Of a DNA stretch of 64,000 nt, positions 44,382 to 54,990 are shown in pieces. The stretch comes from Siphonodentalium dalli (lineage: Eukaryota; Mollusca; Scaphopoda; Gadilida; Siphonodentaliidae). Location: the NCBI GenBank assembly GCA_032622095.1, contig CP136066.1, positions 203,008,978 to 203,072,977 of the forward strand, written 5' to 3'. Positions within the stretch are counted from its first letter, which is position 1. Each line of letters begins with the position of its first letter. A model generated the notes under the pieces. That model did not search any database and was not told the DNA's origin. It saw only the letters and a list, made by a program, of their open reading frames with translations. Both the position numbers and the translations under genes were made by a program.

Positions 44382-44968
44382 TATATATATACGAAGTCAA
44401 CGTTATTAGCATCTGCATTGAGTGCATTTCCTAGAACGCAACACGTGTTTTACGTCGTCTTGAGGTTCACGATGGGAGTCATTTCAATGCAATGTTATCG
44501 CTCGAAACACGTGTTTACTTCGTGTTGAGGTTCACGATGGGAGTCTGACATTTCAATGCAATGTTATCGCTCGAAATATTATGCAGAAAGGCAGATCTCG
44601 GAAACGGGTGGAGCTATCGACCTGAAATTTGCTATGTGAATGTATCTTGCACCGGGTACAAATTTTATCGGGTCGCCGAGTCCATGCGACGCCCGTGCAG
44701 CGCATGCGCAGACGAGATCTCGGAAACGGGTGGAGCTATCGACCTGAAATTTGCTATGTGAATGTATCTTGCGCCGGGTACAAATTTTATCGGGTCGCCG
44801 AGTCCGTGCGACGCCAGCTTCGCGCATGCGCAGACCAGATCTCGGAAACGGGTGGAGCTACCGGGTACAAATTTTTCTTATTGAAACGCGTGGAGCTAAA
44901 AATTAAAAACAAATATTAAAAAAATGTCATGTTTCGGACAAGCCGCCGGTGGCGGGCTAACCTGCTAG
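44382..44968 (+). mobile_element. Helitron-like array unit 1 (5' truncated)
   Basis: Begins in a short TA tract at ACGAAGTCAACGTTATTAGC and keeps the 3' half: the GAGGTTCACGATGGGAGTC modules, then three 122-bp-type units with GATCTCGGAAACGGGTGGAG. The 3' end has CCGCC-GGT-GGCGG (44943-44955), nine bases and CTAG (44965-44968). Confidence 0.8.
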
Positions 44969-46142
44969 TCTATACTATATATTTTGAGACTTCGTATATA
45001 TGTGTGTATATATGTGTGTATATATGTGTGTGTGTACTTCATAGAATCCAAAACGACTGATCCGATCGAGCTCAAATTTCGTATGTAAGTGTAAAATCCC
45101 ACCGACACCGCCGTAGATGTGTTTTCGAGAAGCTCTGAGCACCCTTTATCCACTCCCAGTCATCGAAATCAGCTCAAACGGCACGGCCGGGGTTAATAAC
45201 GTCATTATATATATATATGAAGTCAGAGTCTTCAAAGTTATACCGGAACAAACACGTGTTTACGTCGTCTTGGGGGTCCACGATGGGAGTCTGACTTCAA
45301 TGCAATGTTATCGCTCGAAACACGTGTTTACTTCGTGTTGAGGTTCACGATGGGAGTCTGACAATTGTTATCGCTCGAAATAGTACATTAGGACGGGAAC
45401 GGCTGGACAGATTGAGCTCAAACTTCCTATCTAAAGGTAAAATACCACGTACGATGTCGTCCACGCGTTTTCCAGAAGCTCCGAGCACCCGTACTCCACT
45501 CCCAGTCATAAAAATCAGCTCAAACGGCACGGCCGGGGTTAATAACGTCATTATATATATATATACGAAGTCAACGTTATTAGCATCTGCATTGAGTGCA
45601 TTTCCTAGAACGCAACACGTGTTTTACGTCGTCTTGAGGTTCACGATGGGAGTCATTTCAATGCAATGTTATCGCTCGAAACACGTGTTTACTTCGTGTT
45701 GAGGTTCACGATGGGAGTCTGACATTTCAATGCAATGTTATCGCTCGAAATATTATGCAGAAAGGCAGATCTCGGAAACGGGTGGAGCTATCGACCTGAA
45801 ATTTGCTATGTGAATGTATCTTGCACCGGGTACAAATTTTATCGGGTCGCCGAGTCCATGCGATGCCCGTGCAGCGCATGCGCAGACGAGATCTCGGAAA
45901 CGGGTGGAGCTATCGACCTGAAATTTGCTATGTGAATGTATCTTGCGCCGGGTACAAATTTTATCGGGTCGCCGAGTCCGTGCGACGCCAGCTTCGCGCA
46001 TGCGCAGACCAGATTTCGGAAACGGGTGGAGCTACCGGGTACAAATTTTTCTTATTGAAACGCGTGGAGCTAAAAATTAAAAACAAATATTAAAAAAATG
46101 TCATGTTTCGGACAAGCCGCCGGTGGCGGGCTAACCTGCTAG
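44969..46142 (+). mobile_element. Helitron-like array unit 2 (1174 bp)
   Basis: Starts TCTATACTATATATTTTGAG directly after CTAG of unit 1 and ends CTAG at 46139-46142. Order: 5' end, (TATG)n head, two modules opening with ATCGAGCTCAAATTTCG / TTGAGCTCAAACTTCC and each containing GGGGTTAATAACGTCATTAT, repeated GATGGGAGTCTGAC modules, three 122-bp-type units, hairpin, CTAG. No Rep/helicase gene. Confidence 0.85.
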
Positions 46143-47316
46143 TCTATACTATATATTTTGAGACTTCGTATATATGTGTGTATATATGTGTGTATATATG
46201 TGTGTGTGTACTTCATAGAATCCAAAACGACTGATCCGATCGAGCTCAAATTTCGTATGTAAGTGTAAAATCCCACCGACACCGCCGTAGATGTGTTTTC
46301 GAGAAGCTCTGAGCACCCTTTATCCACTCCCAGTCATCGAAATCAGCTCAAACGGCACGGCCGGGGTTAATAACGTCATTATATATATATATGAAGTCAG
46401 AGTCTCCAAAGTTATACCGGAACAAACACGTGTTTACGTCGTCTTGGGGGTCCACGATGGGAGTCTGACTTCAATGCAATGTTATCGCTCGAAACACGTG
46501 TTTACTTCGTGTTGAGGTTCACGATGGGAGTCTGACAATTGTTATCGCTCGAAATAGTACATTAGGACGGGAACGGCTGGACAGATTGAGCTCAAACTTC
46601 CTATCTAAAGGTAAAATACCACGTACGATGTCGTCCACGCGTTTTCCAGAAGCTCCGAGCACCCGTACTCCACTCCCAGTCATAAAAATCAGCTCAAACG
46701 GCACGGCCGGGGTTAATAACGTCATTATATATATATATACGAAGTCAACGTTATTAGCATCTGCATTGAGTGCATTTCCTAGAACGCAACACGTGTTTTA
46801 CGTCGTCTTGAGGTTCACGATGGGAGTCATTTCAATGCAATGTTATCGCTCGAAACACGTGTTTACTTCGTGTTGAGGTTCACGATGGGAGTCTGACATT
46901 TCAATGCAATGTTATCGCTCGAAATATTATGCAGAAAGGCAGATCTCGGAAACGGGTGGAGCTATCGACCTGAAATTTGCTATGTGAATGTATCTTGCAC
47001 CGGGTACAAATTTTATCGGGTCGCCGAGTCCATGCGACGCCCGTGCAGCGCATGCGCAGACGAGATCTCGGAAACGGGTGGAGCTATCGACCTGAAATTT
47101 GCTATGTGAATGTATCTTGCGCCGGGTACAAATTTTATCGGGTCGCCGAGTCCGTGCGACGCCAGCTTCGCGCATGCGCAGACCAGATCTCGGAAACGGG
47201 TGGAGCTACCGGGTACAAATTTTTCTTATTGAAACGCGTGGAGCTAAAAATTAAAAACAAATATTAAAAAAATGTCATGTTTCGGACAAGCCGCCGGTGG
47301 CGGGCTAACCTGCTAG
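46143..47316 (+). mobile_element. Helitron-like array unit 3 (1174 bp)
   Basis: Same length as unit 2 and differs at only a handful of positions that I can see (for example GTCTCCAAAG for GTCTTCAAAG). Ends CTAG at 47313-47316. The near-identity indicates very recent amplification. Confidence 0.85.
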
Positions 47317-48483
47317 TACTATATATTTTGAGACTTCGTATATATGTGTGTATATATGTGTGTATATATGTGTGTGTGTACTTCATAGAATCCAAAACGA
47401 CTGATCCGATCGAGCTCAAATTTCGTATGTAAGTGTAAAATCCCACCGACACCGCCGTAGTCGCAGTTTAGAAAAGCTCAGAGCACCCGTTCTCCACTCC
47501 CATTCATCAAAATCAGCTCAAACGGCACGGCCGGGGTTAATAACGTCATTATATATATATATGAAGTCAGAGTCTCCAGAGTTATACCGGAACAAACACG
47601 TGTTTACGTCGTCTTGGGGGTCCACGATGGGAGTCTGACTTCAATGCAATGTTATCGCTCGAAACACGTGTTTACTTCGTGTTGAGGTTCACGATGGGAG
47701 TCTGACAATTGTTATCGCTCGAAATAGTACAACGGCTGGACAGATTGAGCTCAAACTTCCCATCTAGAGGTAAAACCCACGTACGATGTCGTCCACGCGT
47801 TTTCCAGAAGCTCCGAGCACCCGTACTCCACTCCCAGTCATTAAAATCAGCTCAAACGGCACGGCCGGGGTTAATAACGTCATTATATATATATATGAAG
47901 TCAGAGTCTCCAGAGTTATACGGGAACAAACACGTGTTTACGTCGTCTTGGGGGTCCACGATGGGAGTCTGACTTCAATGCAATGTTATCGCTCGAAACA
48001 CGTGTTTACTTCGTGTTGAGGTTCACGATGGGAGTCTGACAATTGTTATCGCTCGAAATAGTACATTAGGACGAGTACGAAATGCATTTATCTCGATTAA
48101 AAAGGCAGATCTCGGAAACGGGTGGAGCTATCGACTTGAAAATTGCAATGTGAATGTATCTTGCGCCGGGTACAAATTTTATCGGGTCGGCGAGCCCATG
48201 CGACGCCCGTGCAGCGCATGCGCAGACGAGATATCGGAAACGGGTGGAGCTATCGACTTGAAATTTGCTATGTGAATGTATCTTGGGCCGGGTACAAATT
48301 TGATCGGGTCGCCGAGCCCGTGCGAAGCCAGCTTCGCGCATGCGCAGACCAGATCTCGGAAACGGGTGGAGCTACCGGGTACAATTTTTTCTTATTGAAA
48401 CGCGTGGAGCTAAAAATTAAAAAAAAATATATATAAAAATGTCATGTTTCGGACAAGCCGCCGGTGGCGGGCTAACCTGCTAG
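47317..48483 (+). mobile_element. Helitron-like array unit 4 (1167 bp)
   Basis: Begins TACTATATATTTTGAGACTT; the TCTA prefix of units 2 and 3 is absent. It uses the GAAGTCAGAGTCTCC module twice and lacks the AAGTCAACGTTATTAGC module of its neighbours, and has a private GAAATGCATTTATCTCG stretch before the 122-bp-type units. Ends CTAG at 48480-48483. Confidence 0.8.
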
Positions 48484-48505
48484 TACTATATATTTTGAGA
48501 CTTCG

Positions 48506-48536
<31 letters not shown>

Positions 48537-49673
48537 ACTTCATAGAATCCAAAACGCGTGTACAGATTGAGATCAAATTTCGTATGTAAGTGTAAAATCC
48601 CACCGACACCGCCGTAATCGTGTTTTCGAGAAGGTCTGAGCACCCTTTATCCACTCCCAGTCATCGAAATCAGCTCAAACGGCACGGCCGGGGTTAATAA
48701 CGTCATTATATATATATATGAAGTCAGAGTCTCCAAAGTTATACCGGAACAAACACGTGTTTACGTCGTCTTGGGGGTCCACGATGGGAGTCTGACTTCA
48801 ATGCAATGTTATCGCTCGAAACACGTGTTTACTTCGTGTTGAGGTTCACGATGGGAGTCTGACAATTGTTATCGCTCGAAATAGTACATTAGGACGGGAA
48901 CGGCTGGACAGATTGAGCTCAAACTTCCTATCTAAAGGTAAAATACCACGTACGATGTCGTCCACGCATTTTCCAGAAGCTCCGAGCACCCGTACTCCAC
49001 TCCCAGTCATAAAAATCAGCTCAAACGGCACGGCCGGGGTTAATAACGTCATTATATATATATATACGAAGTCAACGTTATTAGCATCTGCATTGAGTGC
49101 ATTTCCTAGAACGCAACACGTGTTTTACGTCGTCTTGAGGTTCACGATGGGAGTCATTTCAATGCAATGTTATCGCTCGAAACACGTGTTTACTTCGTGT
49201 TGAGGTTCACGATGGGAGTCTGACATTTCAATGCAATGTTATCGCTCGAAATATTATGCAGAAAGGCAGATCTCGGAAACGGGTGGAGCTATCGACCTGA
49301 AATTTGCTATGTGAATGTATCTTGCACCGGGTACAAATTTTATCGGGTCGCCGAGCCCATGCGACGCCCGTGCAGCGCATGCGCAGACGAGATCTCGGAA
49401 ACGGGTGGAGCTATCGACTTGAAATTTGCTATGTGAATGTATCTTGGGCCGGGTACAAATTTGATCGGGTCGCCGAGCCCGTGCGACGCCAGCTTCGCGC
49501 ATGCGCAGACCAGATCTCGGAAACGGGTGGAGCTACCGGGTACAATTTTTTCTTATTGAAACGCGTGGAGCTAAAAATTAAAAAAAAATATAAACAAATG
49601 TCACAATTAACTCATTGAAAAACAAAAAATGTCATGTTTCGGACAAGCCGCCGGTGGCGGGCTACCCTGCTAG
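48484..49673 (+). mobile_element. Helitron-like array unit 5 (1190 bp)
   Basis: Has a longer (GT)n head, then both module types as in units 2 and 3. Near its 3' end it has an extra CACAATTAACTCATTGAAAA stretch. Ends CTAG at 49670-49673. Confidence 0.8.
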
Positions 49674-50553
49674 TACTATATATTTTGAGACTTCGTATAT
49701 ATATGTGTGTGTGTGTGTGTGTACTTCATAGAATCCAAAACGCGTGTACAGATTGAGATCAAATTTCGTATGTAAATGTAAAATCCCACCGACACCGCCG
49801 TAGTCGTGTTTTCGAGAAGCTCTGAGCACCCTTTATCCACTCCCAAATCACCGCAAAGGCACGGCGGGGGGGGGGGGTTGAGGCAATAACGCTCTTTATC
49901 TATACCTTATACGGAGGTTTTAACAATTAACGCTCTTTATTGCAATGGACGTGGCTAAACGATACCCCATGCGTCCGATGCGGATTCCAATGGACGTGGC
50001 TAAACGACTGACCCCATGCGTCCGAAATACGGATGCGGACGAAATGCAACTAAAAAGGCAGAATTGATCTAAGAGCTCGAAATATTATATTATGCAAAGG
50101 GATTTCACGACGGGATTAATTGACTGTCCGCTCTGAAGTTCAGGACGGGGAGGACGGGTACCATGAATTAACTCATTGAAAAACAAAGAATGCGTTATCT
50201 CGCAAACGGGTGGAGCTATCGACTTGAAATTTGCTATGTGAATGTATCTTGCCCCGGATACAAATTTTATCGGGTCGCCGAGTCCGTGCGACGCCAGCTT
50301 CGCGCATGCGCAGACGAGATCTCGGAAACCGGTGGAGCCATCGACTTGAAATTTGGTATGTGAATGTATCTTGCCCCGGGTACGAATTTTATCGGGTCGC
50401 CGAGCCCGTGCGACGGAAGCTTCGCGCATGCGCAGACCAGATCTCGGAAACGAGTGGAGCTATCGACTTGAAATTTGGTTAAATTAAAAAAATGTCATGT
50501 TTCTGAAACAAAGCCATGAGACGAATGCCGCCAGTGGCGGGCTAACCTGCTAG
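49674..50553 (+). mobile_element. Helitron-like array unit 6 (880 bp, rearranged)
   Basis: The 5' part is normal, but after CACTCCCAAATCACC it enters a private segment with a G run and a repeated CAATGGACGTGGCTAAACGA motif. It then returns to the 122-bp-type units and a variant hairpin (CCGCCAGTGGCGG) before CTAG (50550-50553), followed by T. It is the most diverged unit and closes the array. Confidence 0.75.
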
Positions 50554-50601
50554 TAGAATATAAACAGAGTGTTCCTCTCTTCTTCTGTTTTCTCTTGCCA
50601 G

Positions 50602-51822
50602 CAGGGGGGGGGGGCGGAGAAAATATTTTTTCCGACACGTATGCTGGGGGTGGTGGGTGTCAAAATAAGCCCAAAGCAATTTTTTCCGTGACAAAATTAT
50701 TTTTTCTCCTTCACACCTTTTATTGGATTTTTACTAGTTTGTACAGGTTTGTAACACTAATAAATCAATAGTAAGGAACTGAAGCCACCCTAAACATGCT
50801 AGGGCCATTGGGTGTTGGTTTGTGCATATTTAGGACAAGGGAAAGTATGCTTAATGCAGCTGAATCGCCCATGTAGTATTCTATGTAATTAACATCAAAT
50901 AGGATAACTTTAAAGAAATAAATTTAATGCCAAATAATTCACAATCTCATGTAGTCATGAATGAGTTAATACAGGTTTCTACTGAAAGTGTAGATATGTT
51001 TTTTATTATATGCTTTACTCTCAAATGCTACACTTGAGCAGTCCAATAGAAATAATGCCTTATCTGAACTCATACAAGATTCCTGAATTCATAAATGGTA
51101 CCTCATTGACATGGGCTCATTTGCTAAAGATTTCACATGACACAAGAGGAATACAGTAATGCTCTAATTAATCGACTTCTTAACCACATCATAATTATGA
51201 GTATTGTTTCAGGATGTAGTCGGAAATATGGCAACAAGCCATATTTCTGACTAAATCCTGAAAAGTTATCCATAATTCTGATGTGGTTAAGAAGTCAATT
51301 AATGAGCATTACTGTAACTCTATCCTGTTTGTCATATTTTGTCAAAATTGTATTGTAAACCTTTGGAAGCTCAGTATTTTGTGAGAAATTGAAGCTTTTA
51401 ATTTTTTCTTTCTTGGACACTCAGCTATATTGTTTTACTATGATTTTGCCAAGGGACTGAATGATCAGCTTGGGGCATTTTAATGTACTCACCATTATTT
51501 GTGCTAGACCGGTAAGCAGACTATTCACATGTTTCTAGGGACAAAATCCACAGCAGTCAAGAATATACTGCTAGAGACCAGTCCTGCTGTTCATTACTAG
51601 ATTCATTGAATTTCAATGTAGGAGGTTTGGTGCTGGTTTTCTCTGTATGTTTGTGTTTTGCGTTCCACAAGGGGTGGGTGTCAAAACATCGCTGGAAAAA
51701 ACTCTATGAAATGGAAAAAAAATTGGGGTCGGGGGTGGGTGGGTCCAAAAAGTGGTCATCGGCAAAAAAGTAGCATACGTGTCTGGAATTTTTTTTTCGA
51801 CCCCCCCCCCCCCCCCCCCCTG
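50602..51822. mobile_element. G-tract TIR element, copy D (longest)
   Basis: CAGGGGGGGGGGG at 50602, 20 C then TG ending at 51822, flanked by TTGCCAG at 50595-50601 and 51823-51829 (7-bp duplication). The subterminal inverted repeats are well kept: left TTTTTTCCGACACGTATGCT, right AGCATACGTGTCTGGAATTT. The 1.2-kb interior is AT-rich, differs from copies A and B, and contains the pogo-like MITE 51154-51314. No transposase ORF was recognised. Confidence 0.8.
51154..51314. mobile_element. pogo-like MITE, TA duplication
   Basis: TA at 51152-51153 and 51315-51316. The ends CAGTAATGCTCTAATTAATC and TTAATGAGCATTACTG are inverted and the interior folds back (GGATGTAGTCGGAAATATGG with CCATATTTCTGACTAAATCC). 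CAGT-type termini with a TA target are typical of Tc1/mariner/pogo MITEs. Confidence 0.85.
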
Positions 51823-51829
51823 TTGCCAG

Positions 51830-51994
51830 TGATTAAAAAACAAAAATTAAAAAGCCTATATCTCTATATGTTCAAGTGGCAGACCAATAGACTGCAATAT
51901 GTGAAAAATAAAGGGATACAATGCACTCATGGTGGGCAAATGTGCACAGAATATGTAAGTCTGGAAACACACCAAATACATGGAGAAATAGAAC
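51830..51994. other. no feature recognised
   Basis: Short AT-rich spacer between two TIR elements. Confidence 0.5.
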
Positions 51995-52463
51995 ATGCCA
52001 TGAATCTCCACTCTGGCTAACGCCCGTATAGTTCATATGCCACCAGTAACTTGTTGAAGTTTTGACAGGGAACCTTATAAAGTCAAAAATAACACGGAGA
52101 ATATATTTCTTTATTATTATCTGTTCCTTAATAATGTACTGCATTGTATATGTGAAGGTCCCGTCTCGATATTTCACGATTTAAGTGAATTTGTGAGCGA
52201 TTTTGCTTTGCGTAGCTTACAATTATGGAATTTCGGAATTTCTACTGGGTAATAATTAATTCGATGTTTATTGCGAAATCGGCTAACAAAAGTCAGAGAA
52301 AAACATGCATTTTTAGTTGGTATATTCACCTACAGTGATGTACTTTATTAAAGAACAGATAATTAAGGTTCCCTGTCAAAATTAAAAAAAGTTCCAATTA
52401 AGGTTTTGTACTTGTGGAATATGATCTCTACGGGCGTTAGCCACAGTAGAGATTCATGGCATG
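51995..52463. mobile_element. TIR element with ACGGGCGTTAGCC ends
   Basis: The inverted termini extend about 35 bp, from CATGCCATGAATCTCCACTC on the left to AGTAGAGATTCATGGCATG on the right, each with GGCTAACGCCCGTA or its inverse inside. The interior matches 5322-5755. Another copy of the right end lies at 52635-52665. Non-coding. Confidence 0.8.
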
Positions 52464-52512
52464 ATCTTGAACCTTTGAACTGGAGCTTCCTGAATTTTTT
52501 AGAAAACCCTGT

Positions 52513-52635
52513 GCCAATGCATTCTCTTATATATACGAGTCGACCATAGGTCCCCTCACATATATAAGAGAATGCATTGGCCTAACACATTTTATATTAT
52601 TTATTATAATTGTTAAAAATTGTAAGAAAAAATGA
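52513..52635. mobile_element. solitary 69-bp palindrome with part of its spacer
   Basis: AACCCTGTGCC leads into palindrome 52513-52581, followed by TAACACATTTTATATT and AATTGTTAAAAATTGTAAGA. The partner palindrome is missing. Immediately afterwards comes TAGCCAGAGTAGAGATTCAT, the end of the ACGGGCGTTAGCC family. Confidence 0.75.
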
Positions 52636-52714
52636 TTAGCCAGAGTAGAGATTCATGGCATGATGTTTGTGCATACGAACTATGACGCAGAATTTAATTT
52701 CATCATTGTCTTGA

Positions 52715-52989
52715 AAGCCTGCAAATAGCGTGTCTGTCATTTGCAGAATGAGGCCCCCAGAGGGTGAATTTAGTGATGCTATCCCGCACAGCGGGCTAGC
52801 ATCGCAAAATACACCCTCTGGAGACCTCATTCTGCTTAGGCCTCATCTTCTGTGAAGTATCTACAGCATCAAATGAACATTGTTTTAGTTACGTTCTCCC
52901 ATCTGGGAAGTTTCTAAATCCCCTAATTTGCAGAAGGTAAAATCCATAATCGAGGTTCCCAATGGGTGAACATCACCAACTTCAACTTT
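52715..52989. mobile_element. AAGCCTGCAAATAG TIR family, right end missing
   Basis: Collinear with 18379 onward through AAGCCTGCAAATAGCG, CATTTGCAGAATGAGG, the CCCGCACAGCGGG hairpin, CCTAATTTGCAGA, AATCGAGGTTCCCAATGGGT and GAACATCACC. It then diverges after CAACTTCAAC. Confidence 0.75.
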
Positions 52990-53237
52990 GTTCTTGTATT
53001 CATTATTGGTAGTTCTCCTCTTCAAGAACGAATTTTTTTGCATTTTGAAAACATTGTATGGTTTCAAAGCTACCAATCGTGTAGTACGTTAAATTATATT
53101 AGTCCTAATATGACTTTCAGAATAGATTTCAAGGCTTTGACCTTTTCATATGTTCACCGTCAAATGTTTATTAAACTTTGGTGTCTTATTGGACTAATGG
53201 GAATGTTATCGGTAATGTAACTATCACAGTAATGCTG
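52990..53237. other. no feature recognised
   Basis: Short unassigned spacer. An 84-codon ORF (52966-53220) is unrecognised. Confidence 0.45.
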
Positions 53238-54034
53238 ATGGGGTCATTGTCACAAGGCTCCGGTCACATTCGTAGCCAGCTTTTTAAATCGATCACAAAT
53301 GTAGCCAGCTTTTCTACGCCGATCACATTTGTAGCCAGCTTTTCATATTCATGCGAGCTTCAATGAACAAGATTTTATCACATAATTTGCCCATAAAAGC
53401 AGTTTCATAATTACCGATAAGAGACACGTTTAATATTAGCGCGTGCGATGACGTCACATCGTTCTTCAAATGACTTGCGATCGCTGCGGTTTTTATCGTT
53501 GTTTTCGATGGATATTTCGCATTGCTTCGCGTTTATTTTATCATGTGATAAAAAGTATCTCACACTCGTCCTATTTTATACGTAATTTATCAACCTCGTC
53601 CACTAAATTCTATTTGAGCCTCGGTAAACCTCGGCTCAAATCGAATTTAGTGAACTCGGTTGATAAATTCCGTATAAAATAGTAACTCATGTGAGATCCT
53701 CTATATATTTGTTAGTCTCATTTTTCTGAGTTGATGAATGAAAAACAACAAATTTTAATTTGATATTAGTTCACCTAATAACCTGAGGTTTCCGATCAAT
53801 GTCGTTAGATGCTCGAATTATATTCCAATATAAGTTGATAAACGAAGTCAGTTTTGGAGCATGACGTCGATATTTTAGTAACGAACGCGATGAGTCATAT
53901 TTCGCGCCATATAAAGCATGGAATTAGAAAAGCTGGCTACGAATGTGATCGCCGGCGAAAAGCTGGCTACATTTGTGATCGATTTAAAAAGCTGGCTACG
54001 AATGTGACCGGAGCCTTGTGACAATGACCCCATC
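53238..54034. mobile_element. TIR element with ~105-bp repeated arms and nested palindromic module
   Basis: The left arm GATGGGGTCATTGTCACAAG is followed by three repeats of ATTCGTAGCCAGCTTTT-type sequence. The right arm is its inverse (AAAAGCTGGCTACGAATGTG, CTTGTGACAATGACCCCATC). Between them sit the module 53374-53708 and an AT-rich stretch. The module also occurs alone at 281-615 without these arms, so it is probably an independent guest. Confidence 0.8.
53374..53708 (+). repeat. dispersed palindromic module, copy 2
   Basis: Reverse orientation of 281-615, with the same palindrome at about 53572-53681 and the same 70-codon frame (53470-53682). Confidence 0.75.
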
Positions 54035-54119
54035 GGCAACAGGAATGTGTACAATTTTTTTTTTTTGACATGCACAGTCTCATAATTGGAAAGTTATTAA
54101 TAACGAAAATAAGAACAAA

Positions 54120-54860
54120 TATAATGTACTTGAGTCGCTTCAAGCAATTTTTATAATATTTTTCTACATTCTTTGACAATTTTATAAGAGAATGCATTGG
54201 CTTAAAGGTACTCAATCCGTAAAGAGGGTCCCCATCTCAACAGATTCCAACAACAACAATCCGATCAGGGGGCCCTATATTACTATTTCTTTGGCTTTGG
54301 GGGTAAAAAATATTTGATTCGAGTCGATGATTCAAACAAAGCTCAGAGTTATTAGATATTGATTTTTGAAATTTGTTATGTTCTCGAGATGAGTACTAAT
54401 AATTGCCGTCAATTTCGTATCCTGCTCGAGATTTATACACCAAAACTCTATTCAAACAGACAAGGATGGATAACTCTAAAATCAAGTGGTAATAATTGAC
54501 TACGAACTGGGCCAGAAAGAATTCCCGATAATGAAAAATAATAGATTTCTAAAATCGATATCTAACAAATCTTAGCTTTGATGGGTGACTTCCTCGACTC
54601 GAATCAAATATTTTTGACCCCCGAAGCCATTGAAATAGTAATTGAGATGAGTTTTATCGGATTGAGTACCTTTAACCCATATTAAAAATGATAAAATTGT
54701 CAAAGAATGTAGAAAAATATTATTATATTATATTTTTTAGGCCAATGCATTCTCTTATATATGCGAGGCGACCTATGGTCGACTCGCATATATAAGAGAA
54801 TGCATTGGCACAGGGCATAACTGTAACTATCACAATGTGGTCAATGTGTGCAACTTTATA
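54120..54860. mobile_element. rearranged palindrome-pair MITE carrying a nested TTAA MITE
   Basis: The left side is a spacer fragment in reverse orientation fused to half a palindrome (AAGAGAATGCATTGGC, 54186-54201). After the insertion 54206-54671 the normal spacer resumes (CATATTAAAAATGATAAAAT), then a full palindrome 54741-54809 and the CACAGGGCATAACTGTAACT right arm. The CCC termini are lost. Confidence 0.75.
54206..54671. mobile_element. complete AGGTACTC TTAA MITE
   Basis: TTAA at 54202-54205 and 54672-54675. The ends are AGGTACTCAATCC and GGATTGAGTACCT. The 466-bp interior is a long foldback (TTTCTTTGGCTTTGGGGGT with CCCCGAAGCCATTGAAATA; GATTCGAGTCGA with TCGACTCGAATC). Comparison with 17162-17190, where GGCTTAACACATATTAAAAA is uninterrupted, gives the empty site. 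Confidence 0.9.
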
Positions 54861-54916
54861 ATATTAGTCTATACATTATCTGAAACGGCAAAAGGGAAAC
54901 AAACAAAAATAATTAA

Positions 54917-54990
54917 AGGCACGGATGGCCTTCGATATAGGTTATAATTTAGAAATAACAGTTTCCAAATTATGAAAATTGTCTCTATAA
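54917..54990 (+). mobile_element. left end of an AGGCACGGATGGCC TTAA MITE
   Basis: TTAA at 54913-54916 precedes AGGCACGGATGGCCTTCG, matching the ends of 7732-8060. A right end could not be placed. Confidence 0.5.
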
